From Enterococcus mundtii (GTDB taxonomy: Bacteria > Bacillota > Bacilli > Lactobacillales > Enterococcaceae), in assembly GCF_002813755.1 (NCBI RefSeq), contig NZ_CP018061.1, forward strand, positions 738,501-802,500: a DNA stretch of 64,000 nt. The letters run 5' to 3'. Of the stretch, positions 9,286-18,254 are shown one piece after another (the stretch's first letter is position 1; each line of letters starts with the position of its first letter). The notes below the pieces were generated by a model. That model searched no databases. It worked only from the letters and a program-made list of their open reading frames with translations, and was not told the DNA's origin. The position numbers and the translations under genes are program-made.

Positions 9286-10506
9286 ATTCAAACATTTGTC
9301 GAAAAATTCATAAATAAAATGAGTACTGGGATTTTGTTGTTGATGCTGATCGCTCTTTTTTCTGTCTGGACGATCGGTATAGGGACACCAGCTACTTTAT
9401 TTTTATATGAACATAGCGCACAGTTCGTCACTTTTGGTGTATTTGTCTTAACAGGACTGAATATCTATAAAGCAAGAGGATTTGACTTTTTTTATCTAGG
9501 AGCAGCAGTTGTCATCTTCTGTTTCTATACGTATTTCAGTGGGATACGAGATGGTTCTTTGGCAGGTAACCTGTTGATCCCAATCCTGATTCTGATTGGA
9601 TTGAGTGTAAAGTGGATCGAATTTGACAAAGTAGATCGAGGGATTTATTTGCTTGTCTTCTCATTTTTCCTTGCTGTTACGGTATATCGAGTATTTACAG
9701 AGATTCAAGTACCTGAAGGACAAAGCATATGGAACCAAGATAATAAATTATCCGATATTTGGATCAATACAAATACGATCGGTAGCTCGTTGATGATGCT
9801 TGGACTACTGATCAGTGGTTTCGCCAGTTCGTTTGAACGTTGGTATATTCGGATTCTTGGGGTACCAGCGATCGTCGCTGCATTTTTAGGAATCTGGGTA
9901 TGTCAATCACGCTCGGCATTGATTGCGATCATCATTTTTGCTTTATTAGATATCTGGCCTAAAAGATTCTTTAAATTTATTCGTGCACCTTTTATCGGCT
10001 ATTTAGCTATTTTTAGTCTGGCGCTACCGATATCCTATTTAGCTGCTACTTCTGAAGAGATCAATCTTTTCACTGGAAGAGAAGGCATATGGCTGAAATT
10101 TTATCAAACGATTTCCGAGAGTACGGAGCAACTACTGGTTGGAATGAAGCCTTTTCTTTATTTTCGTGGGGATGAGGTTTTAGGTAATCACAATAGTTAT
10201 AATTCTATTTTGAATTTATATGGATTGATAGGAATCGCAATTGTAGGGATTTTATTACTTGTTTTTGTTGGAAGACTAACACTGAAAGCAGATTATTCGA
10301 ATGGACAGCTTACGTTCTTATGGGCATTCATGGCAGTAATGATCCAATCGTTTATGGAAGATACATTGACTTCTTTCCCTTGGGTACCTATCGGCTACTT
10401 GTTGTTAGCGATGGCAAGTCATCGTTACGATCAGCCACAGGGTAAGCAAATAAAAATACAAGAGGAAAATCAACTGTCAACTTCAAGACTTGCACGCTAT
10501 CACTGA
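9286..10506 (+). CDS. epaQ: O-antigen ligase/polymerase-like membrane protein EpaQ (probable ATT start)
   Basis: About 407 residues with ten or more membrane segments and a large outer loop (NLFTGREGIWLKFYQ ... GNHNSYNSILNLYG) of the kind seen in the O-antigen ligase/Wzy family; the conserved H-N near GNHNSYN fits. Likely polymerises or ligates a lipid-linked glycan on the outer face. The only strong ribosome site is GGAGGTGG at 9273-9280, seven bases before an ATT codon at 9286. TTG 9223 has no ribosome site, and ATG 9319 has none and would trim the region before the first membrane helix. The ATT start is inference; the frame itself is certain from 9223. Confidence 0.75.
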   Translation: MQTFVEKFINKMSTGILLLMLIALFSVWTIGIGTPATLFLYEHSAQFVTFGVFVLTGLNIYKARGFDFFYLGAAVVIFCFYTYFSGIRDGSLAGNLLIPILILIGLSVKWIEFDKVDRGIYLLVFSFFLAVTVYRVFTEIQVPEGQSIWNQDNKLSDIWINTNTIGSSLMMLGLLISGFASSFERWYIRILGVPAIVAAFLGIWVCQSRSALIAIIIFALLDIWPKRFFKFIRAPFIGYLAIFSLALPISYLAATSEEINLFTGREGIWLKFYQTISESTEQLLVGMKPFLYFRGDEVLGNHNSYNSILNLYGLIGIAIVGILLLVFVGRLTLKADYSNGQLTFLWAFMAVMIQSFMEDTLTSFPWVPIGYLLLAMASHRYDQPQGKQIKIQEENQLSTSRLARYH

Positions 10507-10518
10507 ATTTGAAAATAA

Positions 10519-10632
10519 GGGGTGTGAGACAACAGTAACAATCAATTTCGTCTTTCACCTTAGAATCGAATAAATGGTGAGAACAGGAGCAAGCACTTCG
10601 GAAACAAGGCTGAACACTTCTGTCTCAACCTC
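10519..10632 (+). repeat. Intergenic repeat element, copy A
   Basis: 114 bases bounded by imperfect inverted repeats GGGGTGTGAGACA (10519-10531) and TGTCTCAACCTC (10621-10632). Its right half (GAGCAAGCACTTCGGAAACA then GGCTGAACACTTCTG) aligns with the element at 28701-28856. Short non-coding repeats of this type are scattered between enterococcal genes, from general memory. It fills the gap between epaQ and the next terminator. Confidence 0.6.
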
Positions 10633-10647
10633 AATCAATAAAATAAA

Positions 10648-10686
10648 AACGTGGGTAAGCCTTTTTTAGGCAAGCCCACGTTTTTT
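10648..10686 (+). terminator. Terminator after epaQ
   Basis: AACGTGGG...GCC pairs with GGC...CCCACGTT, followed by six T. It ends the rmlD-epaP-epaQ unit, so epaL needs its own promoter; a TAAAAT near 10796 is the only -10-like box seen and has no good -35 partner. Confidence 0.85.
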
Positions 10687-10846
10687 GCTTCATTGCAATT
10701 AAGTATCATCTTTTGTAAAATAGTAACGTTGATAAAAAGTTTACTTAATAGAAAATTAAGAAACAACGAATATCGCAGTCCTTGGCTCAATATGTGGTAA
10801 AATGGCTGTTGACTGTAATTAATTGAAACTGCTTGGAGGAACACAA

Positions 10847-11653
10847 ATGTTGAAAGATTTGTTTTTATTTATGAAGGATATCTATCAAAATCGAAAGCTA
10901 TTACTTCAATTCTCGTTAAACGATTTTAAATCACGTTTTGCGGGTTCATTTTTAGGGATTTTATGGGCGTTCATCAATCCCGTGTTTACGGTTCTCATTT
11001 ACTGGTTAGTCTTTGGCTTCGGCTTGAAAGCGGCGATGACTGATGGGAAGTATCCGTTTATCGTCTATCTGATCACAGGGATGGTCCCATGGTTCTTTTT
11101 CTCAGATGCGTTTACCTCTACAACACTTGTTTTCCGAGAATACACCTATTTAGTGAAAAAAGTGGTATTCAATATCCGTATCTTACCAACAACTAAAATC
11201 CTTTCAAACCTGTACTCACATATGTTCTTTATTTTGATTGGTTTAGTCGTAACAATGGGACATGGTATTTTTCCAACGGTCATGTCTTTACAATTGATTT
11301 ATTATCTATTTTGTATGGTCGCCTTTTTGACCGGATTGACGTGGTTGACCGCCTCGATTCAACCTTTTATACCAGATATCATGCAATTTATCACGATTTT
11401 ACTACAGCTGATTATGTGGACATTGCCGATTCTTTGGAGTCCAAGTCAATTTAATCCAGCAATCATAAAGATTTTAAAACTAAACCCATTGTATTATGTT
11501 GTTCAAGGTTACCGTGAATCCTTCTTAAGTCAAGCTTGGTTCTGGGAACATGGTACTTATACAATCTATTTTTGGGTAGTTACATTAATCATGTTCGTAA
11601 TCGGTTCCTTGGTGTTCCGTAGATTGAAACCACATTTTTCAGATGTGCTGTAA
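10847..11653 (+). CDS. epaL: ABC-2 polysaccharide exporter permease EpaL
   Basis: 268-residue integral membrane protein with six hydrophobic segments, of the Wzm/TagG/RgpC class of ABC-2 permeases. Seen: the amphipathic N-terminal stretch LLLQFSLNDFKSRFAGSFLG and FINPVFTVLIYW, plus LKLNPLYYVVQGYRESFL before the last helices, both hallmarks of this class. ATG 10847 follows GGAGGAAC. Pairs with EpaM eleven bases downstream to export the undecaprenyl-linked rhamnan. Confidence 0.93.
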   Translation: MLKDLFLFMKDIYQNRKLLLQFSLNDFKSRFAGSFLGILWAFINPVFTVLIYWLVFGFGLKAAMTDGKYPFIVYLITGMVPWFFFSDAFTSTTLVFREYTYLVKKVVFNIRILPTTKILSNLYSHMFFILIGLVVTMGHGIFPTVMSLQLIYYLFCMVAFLTGLTWLTASIQPFIPDIMQFITILLQLIMWTLPILWSPSQFNPAIIKILKLNPLYYVVQGYRESFLSQAWFWEHGTYTIYFWVVTLIMFVIGSLVFRRLKPHFSDVL

Positions 11654-11664
11654 GGAGTATAGTT

Positions 11665-12885
11665 ATGACAGAATACGCAATTAAATTAAACAACATCACT
11701 AAATCATACAATATGTATGCGAAACCGACGGATCGTTTTAGAGAAGCTTTGAATCCGTTCAAGAAATCGTACCATGATGTGTTCTATGCATTGAAAAATA
11801 TTGATGTAGAGATCAAAAAAGGTGAAATGATCGGTTTTGTCGGTGAAAATGGTTCTGGTAAATCAACGATGCTCAAAATCATTACAGGCGTTTTGACTCC
11901 AACAAGTGGAACCATGGAGATCGAAGGAAAGATTTCTGCCTTACTTGAATTGGGTTCAGGTTTTAATCCAGAATATTCTGGATATGAAAATATTTATTTA
12001 AATGGAATGGTTCTTGGCTTTTCCCGTGAAGAAGTCGATGCGATGGTGGATGACATCATTGATTTCGCAGATATCGGAGACCACGTTTATCAACCTGTAA
12101 AAACTTACTCAAGTGGGATGTTCGTGCGCTTAGCTTTTGCGGTAGCGATCAATGTCAATCCAGATATTCTGATTGTTGATGAGGCACTCGCAGTAGGTGA
12201 CTTGGAGTTCCAATTGAAATGTATGGAAAAATTTACGGAAATCAAAAATTCTGGGAAGACGATTTTATTTGTTTCCCATGACATCAGCTCGATCCGTCGT
12301 TTCTGCGACCGCTCTTACTGGCTAAAAAATGGTGAAGTTGTAGAATTTGGAGATACGATGGATGTGACAACCAATTACGAAAACTTCTTAAAGAAAAAAT
12401 CAGTAAAAACAGTGGATCGTAACAAAAATCAAGTGGAGCGTTTTGCTGCCCCAGATATCGTCGATGTGTTAAGTGCTGAATTACTAGATGAAAACAAGAA
12501 ACCGATCGATATGTTAGAACAAGGGGAAGATCTTTATGTAAAGGTCACCTATGAAGTGAAAGATGATACTATCAAAAAACCTGTGTTAGGGATTGCCCTA
12601 CGAACGGTCGATAATTTCTATGTCTGTGGCTTGAATACTTTACTGGACGATATCACAATTCCTTGGGAAAAAGGAAAAAATGTCTTTTATCTCAAGTATA
12701 AGAAGTTAGGCTTACTTGCTGGCGAATACTATTTCGATGTGGCGGTTTTTGAAGAAAATGCCACCGTCCCACTAGTGTATAAAACGAAGTATATGAACTT
12801 ATTTGTGACGGGTTCTTATATTGGTGAAGGGATCGTGGTCTTGGATCACCAGTGGAAAGAAGGAGATCAAAACAATGAAGTATGA
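11665..12885 (+). CDS. epaM: ABC exporter ATPase EpaM with C-terminal Wzt-like domain
   Basis: ATPase of the polysaccharide exporter. Residues about 1-250 hold the ATPase: Walker A GENGSGKS, the TagH/Wzt-type ELGSGFNPEYSGYENI segment, signature YSSGM, Walker B ILIVDEALAVGD and the switch VSHD. From about residue 270 a beta-rich domain (VLSAELLDENKKPI ... TVPLVYKTKYMNLFVTG) matches the Wzt C-terminal carbohydrate-binding fold, which recognises the glycan end or a modification. 406 residues. The 3' end overlaps the methyltransferase gene by eleven bases, so the two are translationally coupled. Confidence 0.92.
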   Translation: MTEYAIKLNNITKSYNMYAKPTDRFREALNPFKKSYHDVFYALKNIDVEIKKGEMIGFVGENGSGKSTMLKIITGVLTPTSGTMEIEGKISALLELGSGFNPEYSGYENIYLNGMVLGFSREEVDAMVDDIIDFADIGDHVYQPVKTYSSGMFVRLAFAVAINVNPDILIVDEALAVGDLEFQLKCMEKFTEIKNSGKTILFVSHDISSIRRFCDRSYWLKNGEVVEFGDTMDVTTNYENFLKKKSVKTVDRNKNQVERFAAPDIVDVLSAELLDENKKPIDMLEQGEDLYVKVTYEVKDDTIKKPVLGIALRTVDNFYVCGLNTLLDDITIPWEKGKNVFYLKYKKLGLLAGEYYFDVAVFEENATVPLVYKTKYMNLFVTGSYIGEGIVVLDHQWKEGDQNNEV

Positions 12886-14461
12886 TTTCGAGATGGATTT
12901 AGATGAACAAAGTAGCGTAGGTAAGATTGTTGGACAAATCAAACCAGGAAGTAAAGTCTTGGAATTTGGTCCTGGCAATGGACGCATGACGAAACATTTG
13001 ATCGGTGCAAAAAACTGTGAAGTAAGCATCGTTGAACTGGACAAAGAACTATTTGATTACGTCAATGAAATTGCACAAGATGGTTTTTATGGCGACATTG
13101 AAAGTTTTGAATGGGCAAAATATTATGCTGGTCAAACATTTGATTATATTTTATTTGCAGATGTCTTGGAACATTTAGTGGATCCTTTGAAGACATTAAA
13201 AAAAGTCAGAGAATTTCTAAATGAAGAAGGCGAGATTTTGATTACTTTCCCTAATCTCGTGCATAACTCTGTATTGATTCACCTCTTTAATAACGAATTG
13301 CCGTGGGCTTCGTTTGGGCTATTAGATGAAACACATAATTCATTTTATACCCACGAAGGCTTCCAAAAAGTATTTGCAAACGCTGATCTGCACATCAACA
13401 TTGAAGATTATTTATATCTAGCAGTAGGGGATACTGAATTGAAGTCAGCATATACTGACTTATCAGAAGCAGTTCGTTATGATTTCAAAATGCGCCCATT
13501 TGGCGAAGTGTATCAGTATTTCTTTTCATTGAAAAAACACCCAAATGTGGAAGCTAAAATCAATTCACCGCAAAATTCAAATTATGTCAAAATGATGGAA
13601 ATCATCAAAAAGAGTACGCAAGAAGAAATATTACAGATCCCGTTCAATAATTATACGGGAGAAAACCAAGTATTGACTTTTCCACTGACAGAAGAACCGG
13701 CAAGTTTTATTTTTCAATTTGAAAAGCAACCAAGTTACCTTGAGTTCAGTGTTGAAGTAGACGGAGTAAAGCATGATTTTATCGCATCGAATGCGGTCAT
13801 CAAAACAGCGACAGACTGTTATATCTTTGATGGATCAGAAGCACCAAGACTAGAATTGACCGATATAAGTGGAGAAACGATCAAAATCTCTTGCCATTAT
13901 CGATTCATTGGTGAATTACCAGCAACGATGGCTGAAGTCCTTAGAGAAATCAAACCTATGGCTGCTGTTCAAAAAGAATTATCTGCTGAAAACGAGAGAT
14001 TAACAAAAGAAAACCAGCACTTACAAATAGAGAATAAAGAGCAGACGAAAGTCTTGAAGACTACGACTGATCGATATTTTGACTTGTTGCAACCTAACAA
14101 TTGGGCAATAAAGCCAAAAGGACGATTGGTGAGACCAAAAGAAACGGCAAAAAAAATCCAAGCCAAAGAACTTTCTCTTTGTGTCGACGAAAAAAATTGG
14201 GATCCAGAAACAAAATTACTCAAAATCATTGGATGGGGAATTTCAAATGCGGAACGTAAACCTTTATCTTATAAGTTGTCTGTAGATCAATCACCATTCT
14301 TCGAGGTTCAGCAGATTGAGCGAGCCGAAGTGAATGAAGCCGAAAAACTTCCTCCCCACACAAAAGCTGGTTTTGAGATCCAGATAGCGTGTGAACAAGA
14401 AAAATCATTTTTGATCGAATTGATTGCAGAAAATGGGCAGTCTTGGCTAGTTGAAATATAA
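12875..14461 (+). CDS. epaN: SAM methyltransferase fused to coiled coil and beta domain (EpaN)
   Basis: About 528 residues. N-terminal class I SAM methyltransferase: motif I VLEFGPGNGRMTKHL, an acidic post-I residue (VELD), then FADVLEHL. A middle beta-rich segment follows, a charged coiled coil near residues 355-410 (ELSAENERLTKENQHLQIEN), and a C-terminal domain with KIIGWGIS and AGFEIQI that resembles the N-terminus of EpaO. ATG 12875 has AAGGAG upstream and overlaps epaM by eleven bases; the longer start at 12821 lies within epaM. Known exporter systems pair chain-terminating methyltransferases that have coiled coils (WbdD) with Wzt C-terminal domains, so a chain-capping role is plausible but unproven. 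Confidence 0.72.
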   Translation: MKYDFEMDLDEQSSVGKIVGQIKPGSKVLEFGPGNGRMTKHLIGAKNCEVSIVELDKELFDYVNEIAQDGFYGDIESFEWAKYYAGQTFDYILFADVLEHLVDPLKTLKKVREFLNEEGEILITFPNLVHNSVLIHLFNNELPWASFGLLDETHNSFYTHEGFQKVFANADLHINIEDYLYLAVGDTELKSAYTDLSEAVRYDFKMRPFGEVYQYFFSLKKHPNVEAKINSPQNSNYVKMMEIIKKSTQEEILQIPFNNYTGENQVLTFPLTEEPASFIFQFEKQPSYLEFSVEVDGVKHDFIASNAVIKTATDCYIFDGSEAPRLELTDISGETIKISCHYRFIGELPATMAEVLREIKPMAAVQKELSAENERLTKENQHLQIENKEQTKVLKTTTDRYFDLLQPNNWAIKPKGRLVRPKETAKKIQAKELSLCVDEKNWDPETKLLKIIGWGISNAERKPLSYKLSVDQSPFFEVQQIERAEVNEAEKLPPHTKAGFEIQIACEQEKSFLIELIAENGQSWLVEI

Positions 14462-14492
14462 ATAACTTATTAGGTAAAGGAGTACCAAACCA

Positions 14493-16631
14493 GTGCAAAA
14501 AAAAGAAATTGCTGTATTTATCGATAAAATCACTCGTGAGCGGGCGACCGGCGATTTATTGATCGTTGGTTGGGCAATCGATGAAGTAACGAAAGAAATA
14601 CCGACGATCCAAGTTGAAAAAGAAAATATTATAGCAAAAAATACACCAGTCGTTCGTTTAGATATCAATCATCTCTATGATTTGGACGTAAAGACGCAAA
14701 GTGGTTTTAATCTTCGATTATCTGGAAAGATGAAGGGGAAAGCAATTTTAGATTTTCAAACGAAAGATCATCAAAATGGAATAGCCGTCAAATTGAATGG
14801 ACGTTATCCTTATGATGATGGCATCGAGTCGAGTTTGGAAAAGAAAAAACGATTGTTAAAAAAAGGCTTGAACTATGCTCGGACGCATGGCCTAAAAAAG
14901 GCTGTACGTCGTGTGAAAATGGAATTGAAACCAGGTTCGATCGACTATGCGCAATGGATCGCTAAGCATGAACAAATTGACGTTGCAGCACAAAAAACAA
15001 AAGCGCAAGCCTTTGCCTATCGTCCATTGATTTCTGTCGTGATGCCAGTTTATAACGTAGAAATCAAATGGCTAGAAAAATGTATCGATTCTGTGATTGC
15101 TCAAACATATGACCATTGGGAATTGTGTATCAGTGATGATGCCTCTACCGATCCTAAAATCCATAAATGTTTAGAACGTTATCAGCAAAAAGATCCACGG
15201 ATCAAAGTTGTCTTTCGTGAAGAAAACGGTCATATTAGTTTAGCCACGAACTCTGCACTTGAGATCGCTGAAGGAGAATTCATGGCACTACTTGATAACG
15301 ACGACGAACTTCCTGTCAATGCATTGTTTGAAGTAGTCAATGTCTTGAATGATCGGCCAGAACTTGATTTGATTTATAGTGATGAAGATAAGATCGATGC
15401 TGATGGCAATCGCTTCGATCCTCATTTTAAAGCAGACTGGTCACCTAATACGTTGATGGGAAATAACTATATTTCTCATTTAGGCGTCTATCGATTAAGT
15501 ATCGTCAAAGAACTAGGTGGCTTCCGAAAAGGCTATGAAGGTTCACAAGATTATGACCTAGTTCTCCGTTTTACAGAAAAGATCCCAGCAGATCATATTT
15601 ATCATATCGATCGTGTCCTTTACCATTGGCGTACGATTCCAGGATCAACAGCTAGTAGTGGTGAAGCTAAAAGTTATATTTACGATTCTGGTGTGAAAGC
15701 TTTGACGGATGCATTAGCTCGCAGGAATATCAAAGGTAATGTGCGTCCAGGAAGAATCTCAGGGTTTTATGAGATCAATTATGATGTCCTACAAGAGGAG
15801 CTAGTCAGCGTCATCATCCCAACCAAAAATGGGTATGACGATTTGAAAATGTGTATTGATTCGATCATCGAAAAAACGACCTATCCTAACTACGAGATCA
15901 TTGTAGCTGATAACGGTAGTACTGATCCTAAGATGCAAAATCTTTTTGACTCCTACAAGGAACAACTGAAAGAACGCTTCATTGTAGAGTTGATCGATAT
16001 TCCCTTCAACTATTCTCGCATCAATAACCTTGCGGCTGAAAAAGCTAGTGGAAAGTATTACTTATTCCTGAACAATGATACCGAAGTGATTGCTCCTAAT
16101 TGGATGACAACAATGGTCTCATATGCTCAGTTTGATTCGATCGGCTGTGTTGGCGCCAAACTTTACTATCCAGATGATACGACTCAACATGCGGGTGTAC
16201 TCGTTGGAATCGGTGGCGTCGCTGGTCATGCGTTGAATAATTATGACCGCACACATTGTGGCTATTTCGGACGATTAGTGATCGACGTCGATTATTTAGC
16301 AGTGACTGCCGCTTGTATGATGGTCAAAGCAGATGATTTCAAAGCGGTGGGTGGCTTCGATGAGACATTAAAAGTTGCCTTCAATGATGTAGACTTATGT
16401 CTTAAAGTCTATGAATTGGGTCGAAACAATGTATATGCTCACCAAGTTGAGCTTTATCACTTTGAGTCAAAATCTCGCGGGTATGAAGATACGCCAGAAA
16501 AGCAGAAACGCTTTGCGGGTGAAATCAAAAAAATGCAAGATAAATGGCCCAAATATATCGCACATGATCCTTTCTATAATGACAATTTGACAAAACAAGG
16601 AATTGGCGATTTTTCATTACGACCAGAATGA
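14493..16631 (+). CDS. epaO: Double-domain GT2 glycosyltransferase EpaO
   Basis: 712 residues with two GT-A domains in tandem. Residues about 1-150 form an accessory domain (LLIVGWAID, SGFNLRL). GT2 domain one starts near 175 (PLISVVMPVYN, CISDDAS, LLDNDDELP, YSDEDK). Domain two starts near 432 (LVSVIIPTKNGYDDL, VADNGSTD, FLNNDTEV, CMMVKADDF). The HxGVLVGIGGVAGH stretch in domain two is typical of rhamnan-type polymerising glycosyltransferases. GTG 14493 is the only sensible start (AAAGGAG upstream). A strong terminator follows. Confidence 0.88.
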   Translation: MQKKEIAVFIDKITRERATGDLLIVGWAIDEVTKEIPTIQVEKENIIAKNTPVVRLDINHLYDLDVKTQSGFNLRLSGKMKGKAILDFQTKDHQNGIAVKLNGRYPYDDGIESSLEKKKRLLKKGLNYARTHGLKKAVRRVKMELKPGSIDYAQWIAKHEQIDVAAQKTKAQAFAYRPLISVVMPVYNVEIKWLEKCIDSVIAQTYDHWELCISDDASTDPKIHKCLERYQQKDPRIKVVFREENGHISLATNSALEIAEGEFMALLDNDDELPVNALFEVVNVLNDRPELDLIYSDEDKIDADGNRFDPHFKADWSPNTLMGNNYISHLGVYRLSIVKELGGFRKGYEGSQDYDLVLRFTEKIPADHIYHIDRVLYHWRTIPGSTASSGEAKSYIYDSGVKALTDALARRNIKGNVRPGRISGFYEINYDVLQEELVSVIIPTKNGYDDLKMCIDSIIEKTTYPNYEIIVADNGSTDPKMQNLFDSYKEQLKERFIVELIDIPFNYSRINNLAAEKASGKYYLFLNNDTEVIAPNWMTTMVSYAQFDSIGCVGAKLYYPDDTTQHAGVLVGIGGVAGHALNNYDRTHCGYFGRLVIDVDYLAVTAACMMVKADDFKAVGGFDETLKVAFNDVDLCLKVYELGRNNVYAHQVELYHFESKSRGYEDTPEKQKRFAGEIKKMQDKWPKYIAHDPFYNDNLTKQGIGDFSLRPE

Positions 16632-16648
16632 TTCTTGCATATTATGCT

Positions 16649-16700
16649 ATGCCTTCAACAAAACTTGATACCTCATCAAGTCTTGTTGAAGGCATATTTT
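16649..16700 (+). terminator. Terminator after epaO
   Basis: Long hairpin: ATGCCTTCAACAA with AACTTGAT pairs with ATCAAG and TTGTTGAAGGCAT, followed by ATTTT. It ends the epaL-M-N-O unit. A possible promoter for epaR follows (TTGACA at about 16717, TACTAA 18 bases later). Confidence 0.88.
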
Positions 16701-16845
16701 ATGGGGACTGTTTTTGACACAACAGTGTTGCTAAAGCTACTAAGAGAAACTTTGAAATTAGGTTACAATTTGGTTATCCACTATGTTTTTAAAGTGTGCT
16801 ATGGTAAGATGATAGAGGTATTATTTTGTGGTTAGGAGTGTATAC

Positions 16846-18237
16846 ATGAATAAAAATGGAGAATGGAATGCTGCTCGTCGGATATTCATTATCATGCTGG
16901 ATGTCTTAGTTTACAATGCAGCAATATATATAAGTTTCTTATTGAAATTTCAAGGAGAAATTCCCACACGGAATTTTGAGACCTTTCAACATTCTGCAGT
17001 GTTTATATCTATTATCTTTATCGTCTTAAATATTTTATTAGGGGCATACGTCTTTTATAATCGAATGATCAGTGACATTATATTTGTGACCGTAATAGGG
17101 CAAGTATTGATGTCTTTAGGCGTAATGGTGGTAACTTTCGCTGGTCGATGGTTTGCCTTTCCACGGGCAGTTATTCTTTTATCTTTGGTAGTTGGAACAA
17201 TTTTACTGAGCTTATACCGTATTTTGGTCTACAAATTATATTTGAAAGTCAGTAGAGACAAAAAAGTAGTGATCGTTGGACTTGAAAAAGATGTTGCTCC
17301 AGCAATCCAAAATTTCCAATCTAAAAAAAATAATAAACATAAAGTTGAAGCGGTCGTTATCGATAACTATTATGAGAACATCAAGAAGATGATCGATACG
17401 ATCGATATCGTCTACTTGTCATCACATATTGAAGAAAATGAAAAAATCAAAATCTATCAATTGATCACTAAGAAAGAAAAAAAATTATTCTTGAATACGA
17501 CTTTTGAGAACTTAACAATGATCAATCCAAATATCATGAACTTTGAAGATGAAAGTATCATTGAAGCATCTGGTTTCAAGATACAACCAGAAGATGAATT
17601 GTTCAAACGATTATTCGATATTATCATCTCCTTTATCTTACTGATCCTTGCATCACCTTTCATGTTGCTTACAGCAATACTAGTCAAAGTGACTTCACCA
17701 GGACCAGTGATCTATAAACAAGTCCGTATCACTAAAAATCAAAAAGAATTTTCAATCTATAAATTCCGGTCAATGACAGCGACAGCGGAAGCAAAATCAG
17801 GGCCTGTCTTAGCGAAAAGTAATGATGCTCGAGTAACACCGGTCGGTAAATTTATCCGTGCTGTACGTTTTGATGAATTGCCACAGATTTTTAATGTGTT
17901 AAAAGGCGACATGTCGATTGTCGGACCACGCCCAGAAAGACCTTTTTTTGTGGATCAATTCAATGCAGAAAATCCTTATTACTATTTGAGACATAATGTC
18001 CGTGCAGGCATCACCGGCTATGCCCAAGTTTATGGAAAATATGTTTCTGACTATAACAGCAAGTTACGCTTTGATTTGTTGTATATCAAAAAATATTCGT
18101 TAATGATGGATCTAAAGATTTTATTGCAAACGATCAAGATCCTTTTTGATAAAATGTCTTCCCAAGGGTTAGAAGAGGATGAAAATGCTAGTTCACTGCA
18201 GGAAATAGATTTTCCAAAAGAACGAATTTATCGCTAG
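16846..18237 (+). CDS. epaR: Bacterial sugar transferase (polyprenyl-P hexose-1-P transferase) EpaR
   Basis: 463 residues. Four N-terminal membrane segments and a nucleotide-binding-like middle part (KVVIVGLEKDV) precede the catalytic bacterial sugar transferase domain: KRLFDIIISFILLI, VIYKQVRITKNQKEFSIYKFRSM, RFDELPQIFNVLKGDMSIVG-PRPERP and RAGITGYAQVYGKY. Such enzymes start a second lipid-linked glycan by moving a sugar-1-phosphate to undecaprenyl phosphate. ATG 16846 has TAGGAG upstream; GTG 16828 overlaps it. Having both EpaA and EpaR fits two lipid-linked products, backbone and decoration (inference). Confidence 0.92.
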   Translation: MNKNGEWNAARRIFIIMLDVLVYNAAIYISFLLKFQGEIPTRNFETFQHSAVFISIIFIVLNILLGAYVFYNRMISDIIFVTVIGQVLMSLGVMVVTFAGRWFAFPRAVILLSLVVGTILLSLYRILVYKLYLKVSRDKKVVIVGLEKDVAPAIQNFQSKKNNKHKVEAVVIDNYYENIKKMIDTIDIVYLSSHIEENEKIKIYQLITKKEKKLFLNTTFENLTMINPNIMNFEDESIIEASGFKIQPEDELFKRLFDIIISFILLILASPFMLLTAILVKVTSPGPVIYKQVRITKNQKEFSIYKFRSMTATAEAKSGPVLAKSNDARVTPVGKFIRAVRFDELPQIFNVLKGDMSIVGPRPERPFFVDQFNAENPYYYLRHNVRAGITGYAQVYGKYVSDYNSKLRFDLLYIKKYSLMMDLKILLQTIKILFDKMSSQGLEEDENASSLQEIDFPKERIYR

Positions 18238-18254
18238 ATCGGGAGGCACATAAA

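Noticed and set aside
16635..16835. 66-codon forward ORF after epaO
   Set aside because: It lies across the terminator hairpin and the epaR leader; no ribosome site and an odd composition.
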